Shown here piece by piece: positions 34,408-43,997 of a stretch of DNA of 64,000 nt. A program made the position numbers and the translations under genes. Source of the DNA: Dacryopinax spathularia (Eukaryota > Basidiomycota > Dacrymycetes > Dacrymycetales > Dacrymycetaceae); assembly GCA_037974965.1 (NCBI GenBank), contig JBBPFI010000008.1, positions 868,001 through 932,000 on the forward strand, read 5' to 3'. Each line of letters starts with the position of its first letter. Positions within the stretch are counted from its first letter, which is position 1. The notes beneath the pieces are model-generated. The model searched no databases, was not told where the DNA came from, and saw only the letters and a program-made list of their open reading frames with translations.

Positions 34408-36320
34408 CTAATACCCGCCCTTCTCCAGCTCGGCCAACTCCCTCTCCCCCACCTCCCTCCACCACCTCTCCGCCTCCCTATGCGCATCATACCCAAACTG
34501 CGCCCTACTCTTCTTCCTATCCGCCCACTGGTTCGCACTCCCCTCCGCCTCCAGTACCCTCCCCTCCAGCTCGGCCCGCATGGCCGCGCGCATATCCTCG
34601 TCCCTCGCCTCTTGCTCGGGTCCGTCGGGGAGATGGAAGATCTTTTGGTTTAGCCGGGCTTGGGCTTGCGTGTCGGTGCACCGGGCATGCCGGAGTTGTT
34701 CGTAGGCGCGGAGGAAGAAGGGGATTTGAGCGGGGGAGGTGAGGTGCGAGAGGAGCGTGCCGAGCACGGCGGCGTCTTCGACGGCCATGGCGGCGCCTTG
34801 GGCGCGGTAGGGCTTCACGCGTGCCTCCGTCAGTAGTGGTGTGAGAGAATGGGGTAGAAAAAGAACGTACGAGCATCGGGTGGCACGCATCACCCAGCAA
34901 GACCACTTTCCCGCTCTTGTGTATCCACGTCTCCAGCGGACCGCGATCCATCAGCTTCCACTTCAACGTGCTGGGCACAAACGACAGCAGTTTCTGGATT
35001 CTACACCGCACATCAGCCGCCCATCCCCGTACATACCCACAAAAGCGAGTCAGAGAGAGAGAGCCCGGACGCACCTCGGTTCCCACCCCTCAAAGTCCTT
35101 CCTCATCTTATCCGCGCTCCCCTCCGCCGTCCAGCTCTCCACACTCCCATCATCCGGATGCAGCAACACAAGATTATACTCCCTCTTCGCCCTAATACAA
35201 TACCCCATAATATGTCTCCCCGGGCCCATCCAAGCCGTCATCTCCGGGTTCTCCACGAAACCCCTCAGATCCTCCTCGGCTAGCATCTTGCTCGTCGGGA
35301 TCGTAGCTCGGTACGCGGCGTCCCCTGTCGGGACGGGCGCGTCCGGCTTGCCGACGATTACCTCGCGGATCATGGATTTTACACCGTCGGCGCCGATCAG
35401 CAGGTCGCAGGAGAGTGTTTCGCCGGAACGGAGTGTCACGCTGGGTGTGTCGGGGTCGATGGAGGTCACGGTGGAGCCGAGCCGGATCTGGACGCCGGCG
35501 CCGAGGGCGAGGTCGTAGAGCATCTTGTGGAAGTCGGCGCGCTGCGCGTTGGGGGGTTAGTCTAGGCCATAGCCAGAGGAAGAAGAGAGGAGGAAGGGGG
35601 GGAGGAGAGAGGGGTAGAAGAGATGGGAAGAGGAGGGGGAGAGGGGGAACGTACGTGGATGTGACAGTATGGAGCGCCAAAGTCTTGTAGCATGTTTTCC
35701 CAGTTCGTGTACCCCACACGCTCGCCCGTTTGCCCTATACATCCCATCAGCACGCCGTGCGACGCTGCGAGGTTGAGGCAAGGTACTGGTACGCACATCG
35801 CCTAAACACAATAGCCCTCGGGATAACCGCCGTCCTCTCCAACTGCGCCCCCAGCCCCCACTGCAACAGGATCCTACTCACATTCGGCGTAACCTGGATC
35901 CCAGCCCCGACCTCGCCGATCTTAGGCGCTTGCTCGAGGATCACACATGTGTGACCGGCTTTCTGGAGCGCGAATGCGGCTGCTAGGCCGCCGAGGCCGC
36001 AGCCGACGATGAGGATGCGGAGGGGGGAGGGGGAGGGGTGGGCGTAGAGGGTTGTTGTCTGGAGGAGGGGTCAGCTACTGAATGAGCCGGCATGGCATGG
36101 GTGGGATGAGGACGCTAAGCGACATGGCGTGGGGAGCGGGGGGAGAGGGAGAGGGAGGAGGACGTACCTGGCCTGTACGGAGCGCAGAGGCCGCTTCGTC
36201 CGCCTCTGCAAACTCGGGGTGGGACGGCTTCTCCTGGGCGTCGACAGCGGGAGCCGTAGTGGGCAGATCACCGTTCGTCGCTGGAGCATTAGCCGTAGCA
36301 GTGGCGGTCGTGGTTGACAT
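34408..36320 (-). CDS. FAD-dependent monooxygenase, salicylate-hydroxylase-like
   Basis: Six exons (36320-36168, 36058-35797, 35734-35655, 35541-35075, 35000-34871, 34812-34408) splice to 498 residues. The class A flavin monooxygenase motifs appear in order: ILIVGCGLGGLAAAFALQKAG (FAD GxGxxG), an acidic end at VILEQAP, then RWQTGE, DLLIGADGVKSMIR (DG motif) and VVLLGDACHPM (GD motif). Such enzymes hydroxylate aromatic substrates with NAD(P)H and O2; salicylate 1-hydroxylase is the closest named type, but the substrate is not fixed by sequence. The first 51 residues are Ala/Thr/Pro-rich with no clear targeting signal. The large transposon is inserted 224 bp upstream of its start codon. Confidence 0.9.
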
Positions 36321-36543
36321 TGTAGGAGCTGTGGAGGTAGAACCAAGTAATTGTCGTATGTACAGGCGTTACAGGATGAAGTCGTAGTAGTAGTCGGTCG
36401 TCGTCCTCGTCGTGGCAGTCGTAGCAATCAAACAGCAAGCACACCCGGGTCAGAGCTCATCCCTTCCCCCCTCTCAAAACGGTGCGTATATACCATCCGC
36501 TCCTGTCAGGCCGACCCATTACACTCCCTCGCTCACTGTCATC

Positions 36544-36551
36544 GAAAGTGG
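36544..36551. repeat. Left target-site duplication (GAAAGTGG)
   Basis: GAAAGTGG precedes the left end of the element and is repeated directly after its right end at 47204-47211. An 8-bp duplication is what I would expect for KDZ/Zisupton-group elements. Confidence 0.85.
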
Positions 36552-36557
36552 GGGAGC

Positions 36558-36583
36558 TGACAGGATAGGGGCGAGAACGGCCA
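36558..36583 (+). repeat. Left terminal inverted repeat (26 bp)
   Basis: Begins TGACAGGATAGGGG and ends GAACGGCCA. It is the exact reverse complement of 47172-47197. Immediately inside, CGGCCAGAA and TTCTGGCCG form a 9-bp-arm hairpin. Confidence 0.95.
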
Positions 36584-36870
36584 GAATATAATCCCGTTCT
36601 GGCCGACGGAGGTAAATTTTTAGATTAGATCCCGTATATAGTAATTTAATTCCGTTTTAATCCCGTTTGCTTCCGCACCGGATTCGCGGGAAACCAAAGG
36701 TACCGCCGGTACCGCAGGTACCGCGTGTACCGCACGTGTAAGAAGCACGGAACCGCATGTTTTGCGCTTCCGTACTTCTGTTCTCTCTGCGCGCTGCGCC
36801 TCCTTTATCTCGTCTCCTCTCTCCTCGTTACCACCACTAGCTTAGCCCTCAACGTCGTCAACTGTCAACA

Positions 36871-38619
36871 ATGCCCGGCCCTACCAACCCCAATCGCCGC
36901 ACCACTCGCAGTACCGCGCGAACCGCGGATACCGCGCCTACCGCGCCTAGCGGGACTGCGACGGCCCCAGAGCGCACTCCGTCGCAGCTGATCGCGGAGG
37001 CCGAGTACGCCGACCTCCGCAAGCAGATGAGGGACAACTTCGACGGCCTGGAGGCGGATGCTGGCTCGGATCAGCTTGGAACCTACAGGGTAAGCGCTAT
37101 CTTTCTACCTCCATAATATCTACTAACGTTTGAATAGTCTTTTGCGGTCTCAGCGGCTCGTATTGCGCCGCACAGGGTGGGGGAGTGGGCGGAGAGGGAG
37201 GCAAAGCTGCTCGGCCCTAACTTGCAGGCTGTCTGGCTGTTTCAGCAATCGGTGCGCCCATTGCGGTATCCGCGGTACCTGCGGTACCGGCGGTACAGGC
37301 GGTATCTATCTTACTAACTCTTACACTCAGGAGGAGGTGAAGGCCAACTTCAAAAGCGCCAACATCCCTGTGGGCTCCGCCATTGGGCTCGACATCTCCG
37401 CCCTCGAGATCGGCAAGATGGCGAAGGCCCCCAAGGCCACCACCACCACCACCCTCCCCACCGCCCCAGCCACCCCAGCGACCACCGCAGGGGGGAGGAC
37501 GCCCGCTCAGACGGATGTTCCTCTCCCCGCCGACACGTCTGACGTTCCGGAGGGCCGTCCCCGCCGCGGTGCTGCTCTGGCAGCTCGTGACAAGACTGCC
37601 GCCATGCTCGGCGGTAGTCGCGGTACACGCGGTACCGGCGGTACCAGCGGTACCACCGGTACGGGCAAGGGCAAGGGCAAGGGCAAGGCTGCCCCTGAAT
37701 CCTCCTCCGACTCGGGCGACGATCGCACCCAGGACAAGAGCTACGAGCCGCCCGTGCGATCTGGCAAGGAGAAGAAGGGGAAGGGGAAGGAAGCGGGAGA
37801 AGAAGGAGGAGAAGAAGGAGAAGAAGATGAGGATGAGGCGCAGGAGGTGAAGAAGAAGGCGCGTACGACGGCGCCCGTTACCCCCAGCCGTGGGCACAAG
37901 CGGGGAGTGCCCAGCGAGGACAATGGTGCGATTCGCGCCATGGGAGGGCCGTACGACGTAAGTGCGGTTTCCGCGGTTTACGCGGTATCTGCGGTAGCTA
38001 CGGTACTGATACTCTGACTTAGGACTTGATTGAGGATGGTGTCCTCCGCCCGACCCAGAAGCTTGCAGGGCGTAACAAGGACCCAGCAAGCGTTCCCATT
38101 CCGCCCCCAGACCAGCGCCGCCTCTTTCCCACGAGGGTAAGCATTGTTATCATTGAATTACTAATATTTAAACTAACTACTACCTCTCTAGTGCACTCAC
38201 TGTATCCAAAAGGGTACTTACTGCTTTCGTGCACCGGGTGCACTGAGCAAGGCGTGCTGGACGTGCCGTTGCTTGGGCAAGACCTGCGATGTGGCCCAGA
38301 AAGGTGAGCGGTATCTGCGGTAGTCGCGGTATCCGCGGTACTAACATGTTTCTTAGATGGGCGTGCAGGGCGGTGGATTCCGCCCGAAAAGAGGACAAGG
38401 GTTACTCCCTCGTCCTCTCGTAGTACCGGTCATGTGCAGGACATGCTGGACAGGGCGGAGCGGGAGCTGGAGCGGATGGAGCAGCTGCCGGAGGAGGAGG
38501 AGCAGCAGAAGGAGACGGAGCAGGAGGAGGAGGAGGAGGAGTGGAAAGGACTGGCAAGTGACGGGCCGGAGACGGAGGATGGCCACAGCACGAGCACGCT
38601 GACCTCGCTCGAGGGGTGA
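36871..38619 (+). CDS. Transposon-borne six-cysteine-cluster protein (left, plus strand)
   Basis: Six exons (36871-37089, 37138-37251, 37331-37957, 38023-38136, 38192-38303, 38357-38619) give 482 residues in one frame. The N-terminus is rich in TA/RT, coded by the 9-bp repeat. Then come a helical part (QLIAEAEYADLRKQMRDNF), a Thr/Pro linker, a second repeat-coded stretch (GGSRGTRGTGGTSGTT) and a Lys/Glu-rich region. Next is the cluster CTHCIQKGTYC...ACWTCRCLGKTC with spacing C-x2-C-x6-C-x10-C-x2-C-x6-C, then an acidic coiled coil. The spacing resembles but does not equal fungal Zn2Cys6 factors; DNA binding is an inference. Introns 2, 3 and 5 hold the repeat arrays. The CDS could continue past 38619 through another intron. 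Confidence 0.75.
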
Positions 38620-40693
38620 GCGGTAAGTGCGGTAGTGGCGGTAGCGGCGGTAGAGGCGCAACGGGGGCCAGAGGGGCGGAAGTTAGAAATGCCCTGGTGT
38701 TTGTGTAGGAGTAGGTCGGGTGCAGTAATGCCATGTGTTTAGCCCGGAATCCCCCCTCTTTTTAGTTGGCAAAGCGTGCGAGCCAGGCGTATAACACGTG
38801 GGGCGGTTTGTGCGGTAACTGCGGTAACTGCGGTAGATCCATGCGTGATTTGCTTAAGTCCTTTCCATGGTATGATACCGACGATACCGCGCGTACCGTG
38901 GATACCGCGGAAACCGCTGGTACCGCAAGCAGTTGTTCTTCCAGCCTCACCTGTCAACAGGGTGTGCTTGTAGTTCAAGAGCACTCCTTCCATTGCTTTT
39001 GCAATGTGTTGGCCATGGTGGATTCAATGACATGCTACAGCTGATATTTTCCTGTTGAAGGGTCATGATGAACATCTGTTCCTGTTAGAGACTGGAGGCC
39101 CATTGGTCTTCTTCATTTGCATATATGCAGTTTGCCAGACATTCTCTTGTGAGTAGGGTATGATGAACATCTGTTCCTGTTAGAGAGCAGATGTCTGTTA
39201 GCCTGTGCATGCAGGTCTTCTTCATGAGCATATATCCTATTTGGACAATGTAGATCAAGCAAGCAACCGGTTCGGTATCTGTCTGCCTAAATGACACTCA
39301 TCTCTCTATCCATCTTCATGCATGAAGATGGACATTGGCATGGTTGGATGGACTTGGGAGGCAGAGGGCAGAACTGGAAGTGCTGCCCTATCATCTGGTC
39401 CATCTGAGAGGGGCAGGCAGTAAGGTGCAGTGCGGTATAGGCAAGGATGAACACACACAGGTAATCAGGCTAGGTGGGTGCCGACAGTTGGTACAAGATG
39501 TTGCAGCAGCAATGGCCACTGGCCAGGCTCCCACTGCAGGACAACATTCAGAGAGTACCTTTGGGTGCATACTGGAATATTATAGTGACTGGCACACCTC
39601 CCTCACCAATGAAGCCATGGAATGGTAGTGAGATCTGGTGCAGCCTTAGAGCACGCCACTTGAAGTTCAAGTCCAATGCTTCCCAGCTCCCTAACTCCCT
39701 GGTGATTGAAGCAGCGAAGGGTCGATTGCTGTAACAGAACTTGTGGGAGTAGTTGGTACGGGGCTCAGCCTGTGCTGAGGCCCAAAAGATACTTTGAGGA
39801 CGTCGTAAGGGTCAGCCAAATGCAGGCCTTTGCTGCCTTCGGTCCCTATAGGCATCCACGGGTCCGGAAATACAAGTTCAAACAGGGTGCAATCCCCACT
39901 CAGGGGCAGTGGCAGACGCGGGTTGTCAGGTGGGCCTCAGCTGCTCCTGGGAGGAGAAGTAAGCAAAATATCCTGCAGCTCAGACAAGCTAGCTCACCGG
40001 CGATTGAAGCAGCGAAGGGTCAATAGCTGTCACAGAGCTCCCTGGCAACACTGGCCATGAGGTGGGGGATATGGTGTGAGCTGCACCGTGACATTCAATT
40101 TTGTGCTGTGTCTTTTCCCTTAGCATGATCCCAATTGATGTACCAGTGTGTGTTGTCTGTCTAAGTAACATGCTCTTCACTGTCAATTTCATTTTGTTCT
40201 CTGTTACTTTGCACGTGGCATGGATTATGCGCTCAGTCTCGCATTGGGGCTTCATCTGATCTGGGGCTGCCTCTTCTTGCTGTGCAACCTTGTTTGAAAC
40301 AAAGTACATAAGTACATTTTGCAAATAACCACTTCTCCTTTGCTGGTTTGGGCCCATCCTCACCTGGTGATCGGCCTGGCCAGATGAGAACCATCGAGGA
40401 TATGTGGCAGGTGGGTGTGCACAGTGTCAGTTGTCAAAATGCATGGTGCCCAGCATACTGGAGGCCCAGGCTGGACGTCCATGCGGTATCTGGGCCATCT
40501 GCGGTAGAAGGGTTACGGCTGTCCAGGGGCGAGTCGGCCGTCCAGGTACCGCAGATACCGACGGTACCGCCGGTACCGCTTGTACCGCTTGTACCTGAGC
40601 TACCCATGATGGGACATGGAGCATATAACTACTCAGACTACGTTACCGAATACCACATTACAATGATCATCAGGTATTACATGGCAGTCCCAA
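38620..40693. other. Transposon interior without a supportable gene
   Basis: About 2 kb. It holds GCGGTANNN tracts (38624-38657, 38806-38932, 40480-40592) and two pairs of direct repeats. One repeat pair includes ATGAACATCTGTTCCTGTTA at about 39066 and 39161, followed in each copy by TCTTCTTCAT and GCATATAT. The other includes GATTGAAGCAGCGAAGGGTC at about 39703 and 39999. Open frames here lack splice or domain support. It may be untranslated or regulatory DNA, or decayed nested elements. Confidence 0.5.
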
Positions 40694-41355
40694 TCATGGC
40701 CGCTGGCTCTGCATCCCACTCGTGGCCTCGAGCACACGTTGCAGAGTGCGGTTGGCTCTCTCTTGCGCGTGTGCCGCCTGTTTGAGTTCCTCCATAGTCT
40801 CTGAGAGCAGGGCCGCTGGGACAGATTGAGTACCGCCGGTACCGCACCTACCACAACTACCGCACGTACCTAGCTGGGCCTGCATCACATTGCTAGAGAC
40901 TCCGGTAGATACCTCCAAATCCGGCAGAGGGTGTTGAGGTGCTCGCCGAATCACACGGCCACGGCGTGCGTCTCCAATCCATCAGTCGAGTGGGGTATGC
41001 ATGCAAGAGTGGAAATACCGTTTGTGGGCCCGGCTGAACACTGTTTCTGCGCCCTTTGGCAGTGCCAACACGCTTTGAAGCGCTTACCTGGCTGCCGAAA
41101 GCATTCCAATCCACGCCTCATGCAGTATGAACACTGGAAGGCAAAACAGTGAGTGTGATGTCTGCGTGACACAGCGCAATACCCTACAGGAGTGGCCATC
41201 GGTATCCGTCGGCCCACATCAGGCTCAGAGCCTCTGAAGCGCGGTAGAGCGGTAGCTGCGGTACCAGCGGTAGACGCGGTACCGGCGGTAGTTGTTCCCG
41301 TGCTGGTTGCTGTATTGATGGGTTGGTTTCGGGAGTAACCAGCGTTACGAGGCAT
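40694..41355 (-). CDS. Transposon-borne six-cysteine-cluster protein (minus strand)
   Basis: Three exons (41355-41019, 40941-40870, 40815-40694) splice in frame to 176 residues. It starts MPRNAGYSRNQPINTA, followed by a repeat-coded Thr/Ala/Gly stretch. The cluster is CSYCMRRGLEC then ACWHCQRAQKQC, with exactly the spacing of the left gene (C-x2-C-x6-C-x10-C-x2-C-x6-C). The C-terminus is a helix (LLSETMEELKQAAHAQERAN) that may form a coiled coil, again parallel to the left gene. Intron 2 (40816-40869) is made almost wholly of the 9-bp repeat array. The two genes are probably ancient duplicates within the element, possibly DNA-binding helpers of the transposase; that role is inferred. Confidence 0.7.
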
Positions 41356-41736
41356 TTCTTTTGGTTTTTCTGAACAAATGCCGGGAATCACTGCTGAGCA
41401 AAGGGCTTAAGGATGAGAGGCTAGAGAGGAGTCACAGCGCCAGTGGAATACCTGAGAAGATGGTGGTTGGCGGTAAAGGGTTAAGCTGGATTCCAGTCAT
41501 CGGTCCGGTGGCTTTGATCAGGGTCCAAGGGGCGGTTGGGCGGTTGTCCAGATCCGCTGAACCGCAGATACCGCGGCTACCGCCGGTACCGCAGGTACCG
41601 CAACTTCCAATCGTACTTTGTGAGGTGCGCTGCTCACCTACCGCGGCTACCGTAGATACCGCATCCATCTAGGCGAGAAAACTGGGCATTTCTATCTACC
41701 GCCCGCAACAAAGTGTTCTGTCTACGCGCGCCCGCA

Positions 41737-43892
41737 TCATACCTCCTTCTTGGATACCTTCCCGGCGTCCTCAACCTCTGCTATGAACTGAACCCAGCGC
41801 CGATGGCCCCAACGAGATGTCCACTCATGCAGTAAAGTCAAGGGCGCATGCTTCCAGTTCCTGTAGTGACGGCGTAGCGTACGCTCAGGAATCTTTCTGC
41901 CAGGGAAGGCGATGCGTTGGGCTTCCCCTACCAGAGTGCCACTGCGGCGAAGGGCGTGGTACCGCTCCATTTCACGATTGACATCGCTAAAGGAGCAGCC
42001 CCTGGGCCACGTTGCTCCTTTGTTGCGCTCTGACTCTTCAAACGCAAGGGGTGAAATCACCAAAGGCTCATCATCCGAGCTGTCAGAGATCACAAGGAGA
42101 TTGAGCATTGAGGGAGATCGAGCCTTCTTGGTGGGTGTCTCTGGCAGGTGGAGGGATTGCTGACTGGTGGAGCGAGGTCGCTTAGCCCTGGGGACACATT
42201 GTTGCACAGAAAACAGTTGGAGCTCCTCCTAAACATGCTCATCATCGAGAGGGAGAGCGGTAGGGCTGATGACGATGTGCTCCTCCTTGAACAGGGAAAT
42301 GACCTGGCCGGGACCAATCTCCACCCATCGTTCTTTCTTCTTGTCCAGCACAGGGACAGTCCAGGCATGGGAGGATGTATCCACACCACAGGTTTGCGAA
42401 ATGCGCCCCAGGACCGAAGGGAGCCAGTGTTCCATCATCGTAAACATGGAGGGGGGGCGGCCGCGTGCTTGCAGATTGGGTAGCTCGACCGGTTGGCAGT
42501 TCTGGAAAGGAAGGTGATCAGAAACATGCAATTCGCTTGTGGGCGGTATCTGCGGTAGCGGCGGTAGCGGCGGTAGCTTGTTTTTCCGTGAGGTCAACAT
42601 GGTACCGCAGATACCGCGTGTACCGCCAATACCGCTGTTGAAAACAACACTCACTGCTTGGAGGATGACTATTGTGAACAATCGGGACGCTTGGTCCTGC
42701 TCTCCCGCTCGCTGTATGGCCTCCACTGGGCTTCCGGAGGGCAGGCCTCCCCCGGATAATCTCTCCCCCCAGGATGGGTGTAAGGCTTTGCCAACATACT
42801 GGGGAGTGACATTTCCAGCCAGTGTAGGGCGGCGGTATCGAGCAGAGGAGGGTCCAAGGGGCGCTCCTTCACCACCAGCATTACTGAAGGAGGATGAATC
42901 AGGAGCGCCTCCACTGTTCTTTCCCTTCACTGTTTACCGGTGAGCAATGCACGCTCCAATACACGCGGAGGCACTGTCTCACCTGAGTGTCCTGGGGCTG
43001 GGCAAAGACGACCCATAGTACCGCAGGTACCGCGCCTACCGCAGGTACCGCAGAAACCCCCTTCATCGACTTCAGGGTTGTTGCACCCAGTGGTCTTCTG
43101 GTGGGCAATGCAGCAAGCCTTGCACATGTTGCGAGTACACTTGGTGTGCGGTGGGCGGGTCCTGCACTGGCTGCACTTGCCTGGTGACGCCACAGCTGGG
43201 ATGCCACTGGAAATCAAGTGAGGCAAGGGGCCCCAGTGGATTCCACGAGGTACGCCATTATGCCAGTCTTGCACAGGCTGCTGGGAACCCACAGAACGAT
43301 CAGGAGTGTCTTGAACATCCACAGAACCGTCGTAGATGTTCTGGAACACCTCCTTCTGCAGCTCAGGCATCTGCTGGGACACCCAGACAAACACATGGCC
43401 CCAGTAGCACTGCATGGTGCGGATCAGCGCCCCTGCCACCCCAGCCTACTATCCCTGGCGCACCTTAGTGAATAGACATCCCCAATGGCCTGCAGTAAAT
43501 GCCACAGTGACAGGCATGCAGCGGCGCCCACACTTCTCACAGTACCAGTTCTCCACATCCTCCACAGCACAATTCATCAGCTCTCGATGCTCCTTCCAGT
43601 ACTGGAGGATGCCCTCTCTTTGGAGGTCCTTGAGTGCAGACATTGAGAACACTGTGTAAGTTGATGGCACCGAGAAGGACTTGGAATTCGTTGGAAGCCA
43701 CGGAAAACCGCCGGCGGTTAATTGGAACCGCCTTACATAAGGCCGCCACGCGAGGGCCCTAGCCAGATTGGTGGAGGTGGGCGGCGGTATCTGCGGTACC
43801 CGCGGTATCTGCGGTACCCGCGGTATCTGCGGTACCCGCGGTATCTGCGGTACCCGCGGTATCTGCGGTACCCGCGGTATCTGCGGTACCAT
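41737..43892 (-). CDS. Transposon-borne Cys-rich protein(s), structure uncertain
   Basis: A run of minus-strand exons between the transposase and the small cluster gene. The first possible ATG (43892) enters the 18-bp array, read as VPQIPR repeats. It is followed by SMSALKDLQREGILQYWKEH, a CEKCGRRC motif and, across a short intron near 43450, RTMQCYWGHVFVWVSQQMPE. A cysteine cluster, KCSQCRTRPPHTKCTRNMCK then ACC, lies near 43130. An exon ending 42655 (VILQA) joins in phase to one starting 42501 (NCQPVELPNLQ) across an intron filled with repeats. The last part, 42190-41737, ends WGHRRWVQFIAEVEDAG. It could be one gene of roughly 600 residues or two. I do not recognise the domains; a zinc-binding role is suggested by the cysteines only. 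Confidence 0.5.
42543..42617. repeat. Hairpin repeat in an intron of the Cys-rich gene
   Basis: GCGGTATCTGCGGTA at 42543-42557 is the exact reverse complement of 42603-42617. The spacer contains GGTCAACATGG. Both arms lie inside the intron 42502-42654. Confidence 0.85.
43784..43890. repeat. 18-bp tandem array, six copies
   Basis: Unit GCGGTATCTGCGGTACCC (two 9-bp units), five full copies and one of 17 bp, with no base differences. A reverse-oriented tract at 43921-43951 pairs with its first part with about two mismatches in 32, across a spacer containing CATGTTGACTT. Perfect identity implies recent expansion. Confidence 0.95.
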
Positions 43893-43997
43893 GTTGACTT
43901 CTCGGAATTTGGTTCAGCAACCGCAGGTACCGCGTGTACCGCAGATACCGCCGCAAACGGAAAGCGTGGGGACATTGGTCATTATTACAGAATAGTA

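Noticed and set aside
35415-35690. Arg/Gly-rich plus-strand open frame
   Set aside because: Antisense to the FAD monooxygenase exons and their intron; a GC-content artefact.
37217-38089. 290-codon open frame on the minus strand inside the transposon
   Set aside because: Shadow of the plus-strand cluster gene; it stays open because the 9-bp repeats lack stops in several frames.
36871-43892. TET/JBP-type dioxygenase cargo, known from some fungal KDZ elements
   Set aside because: I looked for the His-x-Asp and distal His/Arg pattern in the cargo genes and found none; the cargo here is cysteine-cluster proteins.
43784-43955. CRISPR-like appearance of regular repeats
   Set aside because: Repeats are contiguous with no unique spacers, and the host is a eukaryote; this is a tandem array.
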